A DNA stretch of 64,000 bases from NCBI GenBank assembly GCA_003013855.2, contig ML058405.1, forward strand, positions 3,159,976-3,223,975, written 5' to 3'. The notes under the pieces were generated by a model. That model did not search any database. It had not been told where the DNA came from and was given only the letters and a program-made list of their open reading frames with translations. Made by a program: the position numbers and the translations under genes. The stretch comes from Liriodendron chinense (taxonomy: Eukaryota; Streptophyta; Magnoliopsida; Magnoliales; Magnoliaceae). Position 1 is the first letter of the stretch. Every line of letters begins with the position of its first letter. Below, piece by piece: positions 23,561 through 35,277 of this stretch.

Positions 23561-24713
23561 TGCACACCCCCCTCCATGAGCCTGGACGCTGGTTGGAGGG
23601 GTGGACCTTCCATCGTGCAGCCCACCTTCGATCGGGATTGGTTTTCGATCAAACCGCCTCTCCTAGATGCACACCGATGAGATCTTCCTATCCCCTGGAT
23701 CAGATTCTCCAACGGTCGATGATAAATGGTCCAAATCAGTATTTTGATAATAAAAAAAAAACAACCAACACTTAGCCAATTTGGTAGCTCCGGGAATCCC
23801 TTCGAAAGAGCCGAAAACGGCCGAAACTGAGGAGAATCGGGCGGAATTGGACCAAGCCCGAGAGGGGAACTTTTCTTCTTCATGATATGATACACCATAA
23901 TCATACATCGCGATGAGGTTATCCAATCTCAGGAACCCCGAATACCCTAATTAAGCAGTCGGCAGGTCCGCTACTTAGTCGTTTTCAGCCCTGGGAAGTG
24001 CCATGTCGGCTCAGAAATCGACTTACGCTAAGCGAATCGAAACGCGATCGCACTACGACCCTCATGGACATGATCCACCCCTGTTCAAAGACGATCATCG
24101 GTAATATTCACTGAATGCCCTGATTAGACCGCAAACAGGTTCACTACTCAGTCATTTTTAGCCCTGGAAAGTGCCCTATTGGCCCGAAAATCAACTGATG
24201 CGAAATGAAATCAATCGCGATCTCAAAGACGTTGAGGCAAAGCTAAAGCGCTCAGGGTATCAAACAACCCAGTTAAACATTTATGGGGTACCAATCCCCA
24301 TCATTCATTAGAAATTAGCATGAACGGGCACCCATCGTACCCGATACTTAGCCATTTGCGGGCATCGGAAACAGCCAATCTAGCCTATTGAATTTGAATC
24401 CTCAAAGGATCCCAGCTAGATAAAGCCTATTCGATCTCAAATAGATCATTGAAAATACTCAGAAGAAAGAGTTTTCTTGAAGAAAAGTCACCCAACTCCA
24501 AAAGAAACGTATTTACTTTACTGTACAAAGCTCCATTCATCCCGGATAAAGGTCTGAGGCTAAACCTAAGGGGTTATGTTACCACGAGAAACCACAAATA
24601 AAAGAGTTTTAACTAAGCTTGAAACATCCTGCTATGGATTATCACTATGAAAAAGACAGTCGATGCCCTACCCAACGACAACGGGTCCGTCGGTTGAGCC
24701 GATGAGGCAGTTG

Positions 24714-25020
24714 CAGATTGCTTTCCTAGGGTCAGCCGTTATAAAAATACGTGCGCGGGCTTTAGGTTATGCCAACCAACATTTCGATGTTCATGTATTC
24801 CAGCGGTCACCTGTTCACAGTAACAGGTGCGAGCCCAGAGTTGCACTACTCGATTAAAACCTCGCTCGGGAAAGTTGCGGAGTGCTCTCCTAAGGTCACC
24901 CGTCATAAAAATACGGGCGCGGGTCTTGGGTTATGCCGACCAACATTCAATGTTCGTGTATTCCGGCGGTCACTTATTCACAGAAACAGGCGAGGGCGCA
25001 GAGTTGCACCACTCGAATCC
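24714..25020 (+). repeat. 164-bp tandem duplication in S1
   Basis: Two diverged copies share ATAAAAATAC, GCGCGGG, TATGCC and GCGGTCAC, with 164 bp between equivalent positions (24741 and 24905). The first copy contains the hairpin CACCTGTT-cacagt-AACAGGTG. Confidence 0.75.
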
Positions 25021-25621
25021 TTACAGTCTCTCAACCCGGACAATTCGAAAGAAAATGGGACATAGACATCCAACTTGTCTAAGAAATGTGGCTCGGTCCA
25101 TAACAAGAAAACAAATACGTCTATACGACCATGAACTCAAGACCATAATCCCTGACGATTTAAATTACTTGCTCGATCTATCCGGGCTTTCTTTCTAATA
25201 TTACATCTATTGTATAACTACATTCATAGTGGAATCTTGTCGCTTTATGCCGTGGTTTTCTCCCACAAGGGTTTCCACATAAAAATCTTTGTGTTGTTTG
25301 TGATCTGTTTCATTTACATTCATGCTCTCTTAATGCTTTATTTAACTTATCTATGATGCATGCATTCATTTACTTTTGTCTTTTAATGAAGGGTGATCAT
25401 CCATTGATGTAATTAAAGGCTCGTGACCAGTATCACAGCCTGGAATGTGAAAGATCTCAGAATCTCTGGAATAAAATTCACCTTGCGATATCTCCCTTGC
25501 GTACATTTTGTGATTGCTTATGATTGTCTATGAATGTCTCTATACTCAGAATTCCCTCAAAATAATGAAACACAGGAAAAAGTCTGCTTACGAGCATGAT
25601 TTTTCTAGTTCTAACACTCAT

Positions 25622-26288
25622 CCTTTCATACTTATGACATCCCTAAGTGCATAGAAACAAAGTTTTCTAAAAGAGTTTTGAATTTGCAGAAAAATAAAAA
25701 AAAATCAAAATTTTCTACAAACATTACTCGAAATGTCATAAATTGCTATATTCATCTAGGAATCTCACCCCCCAACCAAAACTTTACATTGTCCTCAATG
25801 TAAGAAAATATACAATGAATACAACACATGAGAGCAATGACAAAATAAAGGGAAGTGAGAAAGAGAGATATCACCTGAGAAATACATTACATGGCAAAAT
25901 TGGCTTTTAGAGATGGGTTACTTCACAACTAAATCAACTAATCAAAGTAACTCCTAATGGGATATCATTCTAGGAAAGGGATTAAAAACCTAAACCATCC
26001 TCCCTCAAACTAGGAGGTTAATCCCAACAACTCATCCAAAAGCATAAAGTCAAGCAGAATCATTAGATGGATCAAAAGGTTTCGTAGTAAAGTCATCCAA
26101 TATCCTGCTTTACAATATACATGTGTGTGAGTGATCCAGATAAGCCACTGAAAATCCCAAAACGAAATTTCAGCGGGTTCCTTAATGTTTTCACCACATG
26201 TATAAGAGGAGACAGCATCATATTTGTCAGAAAAAATATGTCCCTATTCAGATTTTCCTGGGCATTGATATTGCAAGTATGGATCATC
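25622..26288 (-). other. Element B 3' non-coding region, proximal part
   Basis: Minus-strand match to 62262-62720 of element A. It includes the degraded equivalent of the integrase C-terminal remnant seen in A at 62370-62405. No reverse transcriptase or integrase lies between this and protease. Confidence 0.7.
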
Positions 26289-27002
26289 CTAGGGTTGGTA
26301 GAGTTTTGTGTGCATGATCCATAGAGGTGTGAAAATATGAATTAATTTCTCAGCAGAACAAAGCTTTGTTTCCACATCCTTCTTTCGTCTAACGTCATAT
26401 GCCGATACCGACTCTAAAAGTGCGACTACATCCCCTATCACATCAACATTATTATCAGGGGAGTAGGTCAATTCTTCTTCTAAGTGACTGGAGTAAAAAG
26501 GTGAGAGGGACTTATCTTCTACAAACGAATTTATCATGTTTATTTCATGGACCTCCTCATCATCATCCTCTTGTTGGTTGTCAATATTGAAAGTATTTAA
26601 CTCAATCGTCATATTGCCAAAAGACATTTGTATGACCCCACTCTTATAATTGATGATAGTGTTTGATGTAGCTAGGAATGGGCGGCCAAGTATGATAGGG
26701 ATTTGAGTGCCAATATTAACCATGGGTCGTGTGTTCAAGACAATAAAGTCTACCGGATAGTAGACCTTGTCAACTTGGACAAGGACGTCCTCAATCACTC
26801 CTCTTGGTATACGAATCGATCGGTCAGCAAGTTGTAGCATAGTTTTTGTGGGTTTTAATTCACCTAAACCCAATTGTTCATAAATCGATAAGGGAATTAA
26901 GTTCACACTTGCCCCTAGATTAAGCAAAGCATGCTTCACCCGGTAGTCTCCAATTATGCATGATATTGTCGGACTACCGGGATCTTTGTATTTCTTGGGC
27001 AT
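26289..27002 (-). CDS. Element B aspartic protease region of Gag-Pro
   Basis: 237 open codons of retroviral-type aspartic protease from a Ty3/gypsy Athila-like polyprotein. It would cleave the element's Gag-Pro product. Visible are KDPGSPTISCIIG, then the active-site loop NLGASVNLIP at residues 28-37, followed by YEQLGLGELKPT, RIPRGVIEDVLVQVD and ILGRPFLAT (the flap and C-terminal Gly-Arg-Pro-Phe motif). The catalytic Asp of the usual DLGA or DSGA is Asn here, so the enzyme is probably dead. The acidic C-terminal extension (DDDEEVHEIN) is shared with element A. The frame follows degenerate gag on the same strand, and no polymerase follows. Confidence 0.82.
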   Translation of the reverse strand: MPKKYKDPGSPTISCIIGDYRVKHALLNLGASVNLIPLSIYEQLGLGELKPTKTMLQLADRSIRIPRGVIEDVLVQVDKVYYPVDFIVLNTRPMVNIGTQIPIILGRPFLATSNTIINYKSGVIQMSFGNMTIELNTFNIDNQQEDDDEEVHEINMINSFVEDKSLSPFYSSHLEEELTYSPDNNVDVIGDVVALLESVSAYDVRRKKDVETKLCSAEKLIHIFTPLWIMHTKLYQP

Positions 27003-28076
27003 CCTGTGATTTATAATGGCACTTACATTCTCTATAAAAAAAAATGTCTTCTGTCACACATGTATTTTTCTTTTTACCATTCAAAGGTCCTTCAGAAACT
27101 TGGCATATGACGGTATTTGTTTAACGGCATCCAACAATGGGATATTGATCTTGACTTGCTTAACAACCTCCAAAAATTCCTGATATTTATCTTGAGGTTT
27201 GGTTGAAATCAAGTGTTGAGGGAATTGAGCAACGGGCCTATATTCTTTCACTGTTTCTTTTTCGTGTGAGGCGGTGTTAAGTCCATCATCCTCTTTGGAA
27301 GATACTGGATCATTAAGGGTTGAGGCCTTCACCGAGTCAGATTTTTCAATAATTTTACCACTTCTAAGAGTGGTGATGGACTTAACATGTTTCATGTGTT
27401 GGCTAGAGGAATTAGGTAAGGGTTGGGCCGGAAAAGTTCATCCCCTTGCGTTTAAGCAAGCTTTGATTTCCTCCACCGAATTTTCAAGCTCAAGCATTAT
27501 CGTATGGTTCGATTGGTTTATTTGAGTTTGGCCTTCCATGAACGCTTTCAATGTATCCTCAATAGGCATTTGAGGTGGGGCCATAGGAAATTGCATTGAG
27601 GGGCCCCTTTTGAGGATTACTTTGGTTGGTCGTGGGTCCATTCGCCCAATTGAAGTTAGGATTGTTTCTCCAACTAGAATTATACGTGTTTGGATTTAGA
27701 GTACTAAAAGGTCGTTGATAACTATTCAAAGCATTCGATTGTTCGTATAAAAGTTCTTGAAATGCAGAAATTGTTGGATAATCCCCTGTTTGATGTACAT
27801 TTGAAGCACAAATACCGCAAACAGTTTCAACGGCCCCCTTTTGTTAGGTTGTGTCCACTTTCCTTATTTCCATCGCCTCGACCTTTCGTGTGAGATTAGC
27901 CACTCTAGAACTTAGATCATCTTCTTTATTTAAAACATAAATTCCTCCCTTTTCCTTTTCTTGGGACTGTTTTGAACGTGTCGGCTTAGATCTATCCCAT
28001 GATTGTGTGTTTTCAACCAATATGTCAAAATAATCCCAAGCTTCCTCTGTTTCCTTGTTCATGAACTCTCCATTGC

Positions 28077-29601
28077 TGTTAAGCTCTTAAATGTGTATAT
28101 TCTAACCCCATTTCATCACTAACTATGCTTGAAATACATAATTAAAGACCCAACTAATGTATGGTTTTGTGGTTGTAGGAATGAGAGAGAGAAGTCATCA
28201 TTTGAAGGCTTAAAGACGTTGTTTACAAGTATTGAAGATCAAAAGACCAAGCGCCAAAAGGTGGAAGAAAAAAAGTAAAGGAGAGAAGAAGGAAGTGCAG
28301 AAATTTTGTACTGAAGATCGGTCGTCCGACCGGTCGTCCATAACCCTTGACCGGTCATCCGACCGGTCCAAACACTCAACAGAAGGGCCCCTACTGCCAA
28401 CGTTGCTGGACCAATCACGATCGGTTGTCCGACTGGTCGTCCACTACTCAGACCAGTCGTCCGACCGGTCATTGAATTAAATTTCTGAGTTCGAACTCTC
28501 TAAATGTTTTTCAACCTTTTGCGACCGGTCAACTGTGTAACAGAGCTTCTTCTACAAGCTCTAAATTCTACTGCGTAAAGCGCTATTTTTTAGGGATTTC
28601 TCAAAGTTTCTTCGTACCTAGGGCTCCAAACCTATAAAATGACTCCTTAAGCTCGTTCCTAAGGCATCCTAGAAGAGAAATACCACGGTAGGAGGCAGCG
28701 AAAGACGGATTCGGAGTTCTACAACTCTTCCTAGTTTCTTCTTCTAGTTTTATATTTTTCTTAGTAGCTTTCATGTTTCCTTGGATCATGAACGGCTAAA
28801 CCTCTTAGCTAGGGCTAAGAGGTGAAGCTTGTAGTGAATCTAAGATGCTTTAGTTTGTTTGTTTTGGTTTCAAGTTAGATTATTAGTGAAGAACCATAAT
28901 TTGAAGTTTAAATAAAGTTCTAAGTAGTTTTTCTTATTCTTATGATAGCTCATGGATGTTTAGAAGAATTGCTTGAATTCTTAATTGTTTTGAATGATTC
29001 TAGACCTGTACAATCCAAGGAATCGGATTCAATACACTCTAGACCTTTGATCCTCATGTGGGAACTTCATACCAAGAGTTCTATTTTCTGAAATTTCTGC
29101 TTATGTGTGTGATTTGAATGAAGTTCAAATCACGATCTAGTTATACTTTGTGAAAGAGTTTAATGATGATTATGATTGTGATCTTAACCTATTGGAACTA
29201 GGATTGACCTATGCAATTGAGTGTGCTCAAGTCTTAACTTGAATTGAGGGAATCATGTACTTGAATCACACATATGACAGATTGTTTGTTTTAAATGCTC
29301 TATCATCTGGCTAGATAGGATTTGATTTCGATTCTAGTTGTGTAATTATGAAACCACAGCGAATTAAGCATCGAGGATTGCTACAAGTGGATCCTTGAAC
29401 CCCTAGTGCTTTTTATTACTGATTATATTCAATTTTAGTTCAAAATATCTATTTACACCCAATTCCAAAATACTATTTAGTTAGTTCTCAATTAGAAATC
29501 ATTGTAAGTATTTTGTGAATTCTTACACAGGTCCCTGTGGATCGACCTCGGTCTTATCGAGATTATTAGTATATCCAACCCTACACTTAGGGAAGCGAAC
29601 A
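28077..29601 (+). mobile_element. Solo LTR S2 inside element B gag
   Basis: 1525 bp starting TGTTAAGCTC and ending GAACA, with a perfect 5-bp duplication attgc on both sides (28072-28076 and 29602-29606). It is the same LTR family as those of A, B, C and S3, in plus orientation. It has a TATAAAAT box at about 28636 and GACCGGTC clusters upstream of it. No internal element sequence remains. Confidence 0.9.
28316..28530. promoter_or_regulatory. GACCGGTC-type motif cluster in S2
   Basis: The densest cluster of the window: GATCGGTCGTCCGACCGGTC, GACCGGTCATCCGACCGGTC and three further pairs, mostly with a fixed 12-bp repeat between motif starts. It lies 110-320 bp upstream of the LTR TATA-like box. 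Confidence 0.6.
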
Positions 29602-30633
29602 ATTGCACATCATCTCTACAAATTGGCGCATGGTTGAGTTTAGTCCATCATAGAAAAAACTAATCAACATCCACTGTTCGTAGCCATGATGTGGGAATGC
29701 GTTTAATAGCTCATTATACCTTTCCCAACATTAGAAAAAGACTTCATCTTCTTTTTAGGCAAAGTTCATTATGGCCCTTCTTACCGCAATGGTTCAATGG
29801 GCCAGGAAGATTTTTTTAAGAAACTCCCAAGTCATCTTAGCCAAGGTCCAGCTCATGTCCCAATGGACCTTGGCCTTAAGGAATGTAGCCATGATTTGGC
29901 CTTCTCTTTCAAGGAAAAAGGGAATAAATTAAGTTTTATAGTATCCTTGGTTACATTGTCATACTTTATTGTGGCAATAACCTCCTCGAACTCCTTAATG
30001 TGTAGATAAGCGCTTTCGGAGTCGAGTCCATGAAATTTGGGAAGAAGTTGGATCAACCCTGGTTTAAAATCAATATTTCCCACATTATGAGGGAAATTAT
30101 GCAAGAGAGAGTACTCGTCCTAGAGGGTTGTAAATAGTCACGTAAAGTCCTAGGTTGAGTTACATCCCCCACTTCATTCTCATTCAATTCTGTAAAGTTT
30201 TGGGCTTGATTTTGATGTTGATTAGCCCCTTGATTAGATTGATTTTCAGCCATCTCTCTAGCAACTTCAGGAAGATTTTGATGTTTTTTTTAGCACGAGG
30301 CTCTCTATCAATCCCTTCAACAATTACTCCGTCACTTAACAATCGCCGAGTGTGATCACAAACCCACTTAGGCATGAACCACTCAACATAATCCTAAAAT
30401 CTAATCCTACTTTTAAAAATAAAATTCTGAAACTATCTATAGGAAGAGGGGTTAGAAGGATAGAACCTGAATTGTAGATCTATGTTAGAATCCTGGAAAA
30501 TCAAAACAAACTAAGTTAGTATTCTGATATTAGAAGAAAACATACCCTAGAACTCAAAACAAATCTTAAACCTAACTTAACACAATCTCAACTAAAAACT
30601 ATCTCAGAAAATTCTAAAAATACCGCATAAAGA

Positions 30634-30651
30634 TCCCCGACAACGGCGCCA
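30634..30651 (-). other. Element B primer-binding site (tRNA-Asp type)
   Basis: The minus strand reads TGGCGCCGTTGTCGGGGA, one mismatch from the complement of the plant tRNA-Asp 3' end. It lies 6 bp after the 5' LTR. Confidence 0.85.
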
Positions 30652-30657
30652 AAAACC

Positions 30658-31554
30658 TGTTCACTCCCCATGTATAGGGTTGCAAAGTAGTAATAATTCG
30701 GAAAGACCGAATATCGTTCCCATAGAGATTTATGTATGGGTATTCTCAGAATTTATCTAAAATAACTTATAATTAAGATCATATTAAGAACTAAATCTAA
30801 ACAATAGAGAATTGGGTTTAAACGGTGAATGTGTAAGGTTATAATAATCTAAAAGGTACTAGAGCGCCAAGGATCCACTTTCGATTGTTTTCAATGCATC
30901 AACACAACTAGGTCTCTCATAACTCAGTCAGAATCGAATTCATATCTCTATCCGATCGGAATATGGAGCGGTTTAATCAACTCTTATTTAAAATAGTTGC
31001 TTATTCATTGATTCGATTCCCACAACAATGCTCAGGCCTTGGGCACACTCAATTGTATAGGCCAAGCCTCTTTCCAATCTAGTTGAGATTCACAACCATA
31101 GCTTTCATCAAATCCTGTCACTAGACTTGATTACGACCAATGATTAGAACTCTAATTAAATCAAAATCAATCAGCAAACACCAAAGTGGTCTGACGACCG
31201 GTCGTGATTAGTCCAGCAAAGTTTGGCAGCAAGATCCTCCTGTTAAGTGTTCAGACCGGTTGAACGACCGGTCTTGGGCTATGGCCGACTGGTCAGACGA
31301 CCGGTCTTAAGTGCAATTTTCTGCATTTCTTTCCTTCTTTCTTCCTTTTCTCCCTTGCTTCTTTCTTCGATCCGTTTGCACTTGGTTCCTTGATCTTCAA
31401 TGTATGTAAAGTTCTCTTTTTAACCTTGAATCAGTGAAATCTTCATCTCGTTCCGACAATCACAAATCATGCAGTAGATTAGTCTTTTAAATATGTAAAC
31501 CATGCATAATATGTGATGAATTGGGGTTAGAATATACACAATTTAGAGCTCAAC
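30658..31554 (-). repeat. Element B 5' LTR, internally deleted
   Basis: 897 bp from TGTTGAGCTC... wording on the minus strand at 31554 to GAACA at 30658. It matches the 3' LTR at both ends but lacks about 610 bp in the middle. The junction is near 31180-31190, where sequence jumps from the part near the LTR end to the GACCGGTC cluster. Confidence 0.85.
31186..31305. promoter_or_regulatory. GACCGGTC-type motif cluster in element B 5' LTR
   Basis: Pairs such as GACGACCGGTCG and GACCGGTTGAACGACCGGTC. The usual TATA-containing segment beyond it is deleted. Confidence 0.5.
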
Positions 31555-31559
31555 AGCTT

Positions 31560-32108
31560 TGTGATTGTAGGAATAAGAGAGACACATCACCTATTTGAAG
31601 GCTAAAAGAACACCTTTAGAAGCCCTTGATGATGATTGAAGGTGAGCCAAAGAAATGAAAGAAGAAGTAAGGAGAGAAGAGAGAAAGATAGAAGGAAAAA
31701 AATAGCAAAAACAATGGTCCTGACCGGTCAAGACCGGTCGGCCATCTCCTTGTCCATCACTCTAGCTGCACGCTGGAGCTTGCTGGACTGTTGCCCAGAC
31801 CCCTCCGACCGGTCAACCAAGTCCAAATTTCAAGAATTTTAGATTTTCGGTAGCATGTGTTACAAGCTCCAATTTTTCATGCGCTGCGTAAGCAGTTACA
31901 CATTTCTGGAAGATTTTGAGGCGGTGGAGCTTTGATGTTATAAAAGGACGCCTAGGTTTCGATCTAAAGTCATCATAGAAGGCTTGGGAACTCGTGGGAG
32001 GTGAAGTGGATCATCGTGAAGCGTCTGCGACTCCTCTAATTTCGATTTTTTATGTTTTTTTAGTAGTTTTTCATTGTTTCTAGTTGAAGTATGATGATGC
32101 TCAGGTAG
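31560..32108 (+). mobile_element. Element C 3' LTR, second part
   Basis: Continues the LTR interrupted at 19730 (gcttt then gtgattgtagg is the usual LTR wording). It holds GACCGGTC motifs at 31720-31815 and TATAAAAG at about 31938-31945. It is cut at 32108 by element A, so its remainder should lie to the right of A outside the window. Confidence 0.8.
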
Positions 32109-33604
32109 TATTGAGCTTCCAACTTATACATATCCTAGCCCATTACATTGCATCTTATGCATAATTTGCATGTTAAAAGGTTTATCTAAGGCATGTTTTG
32201 TGGATGTAGGAATGAGACAAGGATTACACCAAATTGATGTTCAAAAGACCACATTTAGATGGTCATTGATGATGATCCAAGGTGAGATAAAGATGGAAGA
32301 AGAAAGAAGGAGAGGAGAGAGAAAGAACTAAAAGAAATAGAAGTTAGACCGGTCGGCCAACAGGTCGGGCACCGCTCTGGACTCTCTGGACCTCTGCTAG
32401 ACCGGTCTAGACTGGTCGACCAACCATCTCAACCAGTCAAGACCAGTCGACCAATAGGTAGCCAGTGTAATTTGCTGAAATTCGGCAACTTCTTCAGCAA
32501 GCTCCGATTTTTTAGGCTCAAGTGCGTAAGTATTGCGCAAATCTGGAAGATTCTGAGCCAGTAGGGCCTCTCTACTATAAAAGGACACCTAGGGGTGGAT
32601 CTAAAGACATCATAGAAGGCTTGAGAAGTCATGGGATGTGAAGGAGATCCCTATGGAGCATTTATAACTCCTCTAAACTCGATTTTTCTATGTTTTTCAT
32701 TAGTTTCCTTTGAGTTTTAGTTTAACCTATCAATGTTTGGTTAAACCTCTTAGCTAGGGCTAAGAGGTGAAGCTTTTAGTTGTTTACAATGTCAAATTCA
32801 AATTAGTCAAGTACGTTTTGGTTTTATGAAGAACACTTCTAGTTCAAGTTTGAAATAAAGTTAGTATTTTTAGTTAATCTTCTATCTCTTGTAATTGCTC
32901 TTACATGGGATGTTTTGATTACTGAGATTGCTTAATGGGGGTGTTGATTGATAGGATTTTGGGTTGTAGAGATCCTAGATTCATCATGATATATTGGATG
33001 CTAGGGGATCTTATAAACTAAGTTTTCTAAGAGCTTATCTAGAACTAAACTAGAAGGGGTTCTTATCTTTTGATTTAATCTGAGATAGGTGTTTATGTAT
33101 TGATTTTGGTTCAATAGAAGTTCAATTCATGCTTCTAAATTAAGTCTAGTGATAAGGTTTGAGGAAAAATCATGAATGTGATCTTACTTATTTTGTGAAG
33201 GATTGAGTTGTGTGATTGAATACATCCAATGCCTTAGTTGTTTATAAGAGAACCATATCAGTGGATGATTCATCTATATTAGATGCATTATGATGATTTG
33301 ATTGCTCTTTATTCCGATTGGCTAGGGATAGAACTTCGATTCCAATTGAGTAATTGGTTTGAATGATTTGAATTGGCATTGTGAATGATTATTAGTGGAT
33401 TATTGGCGCTCTAGTGTTTATTTCCTTGATTTAGTTCTTAAGTAGATAGATTTATGTTCTTAATTACCATCAATCATTACAAATCTGAATTTAGCCCATC
33501 CTAGTTATAAAACTTAGAATTGTTACGACAATCCCTGAGGAATGACCTAGGTCTTACCGAGAATTATTACTACATCGCAGCCTTGCACTTGAGGCGAGCG
33601 AACA
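32109..33604 (+). repeat. Element A 5' LTR
   Basis: 1496 bp, TATTGAGCTTCC to GAACA. TATAAAAG is at 32576-32583. It matches the start of the 3' LTR at 63516 with few differences, though the 3' copy keeps the standard TG start. Confidence 0.9.
32345..32450. promoter_or_regulatory. GACCGGTC-type motif cluster in element A 5' LTR
   Basis: AGACCGGTCGG, AGACCGGTCTAGACTGGTCG and diverged copies lie 130-230 bp upstream of the TATAAAAG box. The same arrangement, better preserved, is in the 3' LTR. Confidence 0.55.
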
Positions 33605-33610
33605 AGTTTT

Positions 33611-33628
33611 TGGCGCCGTTGCTGAGGA
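33611..33628 (+). other. Element A primer-binding site (tRNA-Asp type)
   Basis: TGGCGCCGTTGCTGAGGA lies 6 bp after the 5' LTR and differs at two positions from the complement of the plant tRNA-Asp 3' end. Confidence 0.88.
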
Positions 33629-33860
33629 TTAGGTTAACGGTTCTAATTTTTGTAATTAGGGTATAGTTAGGTTAGATAGGTTAGGTTAGGATTTACTGTT
33701 TTAGTAGTTTTTAATTAGAATTTTTCTACTAACAGATTTTTTTTGTTTTGTAGGATTTTCTCTAATATAGTTCTTTCGTCCGGTAACATCATTCTAACTT
33801 AGACACTTTTATTTTTTTATTTTTCTGATTTTTAGGTTTAGTTTAGTTTTTGTGTGTTTT

Positions 33861-35253
33861 ATGCCTCATTGACGGCGTGATCATACATCGTGACTTCTAA
33901 GTGATGAAGATTTAGTTGAAGGCCCAGTCTATCACAGACGAGTTAGAAAATGTCTAGGAAATCTTGAATCGTCTGAAATCATTGCTAAGAATGAACCACA
34001 TAATGTTGAAGATGTTAAGCATGATGCACCACCAATTAGGACAGAACGTAATGCGAATGAGGAACACTATGTTCTCCGGTTAAAACATTGAGAGATTATC
34101 TACAACCGAAGAGAACAACTACGTCTTCCTGCATTGTTTTTCCAACTAATATAGGAAATGTAGACCTTAAACTGAGAATTATCAAGTTACTCCCGAAATT
34201 CCATGGACTCAACTCTGAAAGTCCATATGCGCACCTTAGTGAATTTGAGGAGATAGCCAACACCTTTCAATTTAATGATGTCTCCTAAGATGTAATCAAA
34301 ATGAAATTGTTCCCCTTCTCTCTAAAGGACAAAGCCAAAGCATGGTCTCAATCACTTAAACCTAAAAGCATCGGGACATGGGCTGAAATGACCCGAGAGT
34401 TCCTTAAAAAGTACTTCCCCGTTCATAAAACCAATGCACTAAGACGGACTATCATGAATTTCTCCCAAAAATTAGATGAAACATTTTTTCAATGTTGAGA
34501 GAGGTTCAAAGACCTTTTATTAGAGTGCCCACATAATGGTTATGAAAAGTAGGTGCTTGATTGACTTCTTCCATGACGGATTAAGTTCAAACATGCGCTA
34601 ATTTGTTCAAATGATGTGTAATAGTGGGTTTTTGAACAAATCACCTGATGATGCTTGGGATTACTTTGATATGCTAGCTTAGAATGCATTATCTTAGGAC
34701 ATCTCTAATCCAACTAGTAATCCTAAGTCAGCCCTAAGAGAGAAAGGTGTATATGTATTAGATGGGGAGGACGATTTAAATTAACGCAAAGGTAGTGAGT
34801 CTCACAAAGAAGGTTGAGGCCATAGAATTGAGGAGTGTTAATATGATAATCACTAATGAGACCTTTGAGAGTGTATGTGGTATTTGTGAAAGTGATGTTC
34901 ACTTAACAAAGGATTGCCCAACAATCCCTGCGTTTCAAGATATCTTGTAAACTCAATCGAATGCTAAAAATGCTTACCAACGCCCCTTTAGTGGACCAAA
35001 TTCTAACTTGAATAATCCTGAGTGGCGGTGTAAACCAAATTATAATGGGAGAAATGGACCCATGGTAAATACAAACACTGTATCCCAAGGACCTTCTCAA
35101 AAGAGCACTCTTGAGGATACATTGAACGCGTTCAGGATTGGACAAACTCAGATAAATCAGTCCAAAATACAAACCATGAATGAACTTAAAATTTCGATTG
35201 AAAGAATTAAGACACACCTAGGAGTTAGGGAGAAAGGGACGGTTTTGACCTAA
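33861..35253 (+). pseudogene. Element A gag, broken
   Basis: Degenerate Gag. The ATG at 33861 is followed by a stop after three codons (the family start is MPxRRRDHT-like). The readable pieces are RDYLQPKRTTTS and LLPKFHGLNSESPYAHLSEF (34088-34288), a stop, then LFPFSLKDKAKAW, FLKKYFPVHKTNALRRTI (34301-34498) of the capsid domain, another stop, and further broken sequence with a DDAWDYFDML segment. A CCHC zinc knuckle, CGICESDVHLTKDC, stands at about 34874-34915 and is intact. A coiled-coil-like tail ends at 35253. Several stops and shifts make it non-functional. It matches the gag of element B throughout. Confidence 0.8.
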
Positions 35254-35277
35254 TCTCATCCTAACCCCAAGGAACAA

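Larger units (their letters stand above)
22007..25616 (+). mobile_element. Solo LTR S1, 3.6 kb, unrelated family
   Basis: 3610 bp starting TGTTGGGGC and ending TAACA, with a perfect 5-bp duplication ctcat on both sides (22002-22006 and 25617-25621). No internal coding region and no second LTR, so it is a solo LTR left by recombination. A TATAAATA box lies at 22988. The right part carries the phrase pattern around 25250-25300 (gtggttttctccc, then taaaaatctttgtg) common near plant LTR 3' ends, which gives the plus orientation. It holds a dispersed ACATGCGCCC motif array and a 164-bp tandem duplication. The open frames within are chance. Confidence 0.88.
27081..30375 (-). pseudogene. Element B gag, broken and split by a solo LTR
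   Basis: A degenerate Gag (capsid and nucleocapsid protein that would package element RNA) on the minus strand. From 30375 downward come a decayed N-terminus with DGVIVEGIDREPR, a frameshift, MAENQSNQGANQ and RTLRDYLQPSRTS, another frameshift, then the capsid core LLPKFHGLDSESAYLHIKEF and LFPFSLKEKAKSWL. It breaks off at the solo LTR insertion (28077-29601) and resumes with EEAWDYFDILVE. The zinc knuckle, around 27810-27850, reads CGIC...H...Y where the last Cys is expected, so it is damaged. The C-terminal segment at 27395-27081 (ITTLRSGKIIE to KFLKDL) leads into protease. Several in-frame stops are present. It matches element A gag segment by segment. Confidence 0.8.
19731..31554 (-). mobile_element. 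Element B: nested Athila-like element, minus strand
   Basis: An 11.8 kb insertion flanked by a perfect 5-bp duplication gcttt (19726-19730 and 31555-31559). Read on the minus strand: 5' LTR 31554-30658, tRNA-Asp-type primer-binding site 30651-30634, degenerate gag, protease, a non-coding 3' region, a purine tract at about 21249-21237 and 3' LTR 21236-19731. There is no reverse transcriptase, RNase H or integrase. Two solo LTRs (22007-25616 and 28077-29601) are inserted in it. Without them the element is about 6.7 kb. Confidence 0.9.

Noticed and set aside
23377..23926. Open frames in solo LTR S1, both strands
   Set aside because: They overlap each other, have odd composition from the motif array, and lie in LTR DNA.
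24663..25198. Open frames over the 164-bp duplication in S1
   Set aside because: The three frames overlap and just reflect the duplicated DNA.
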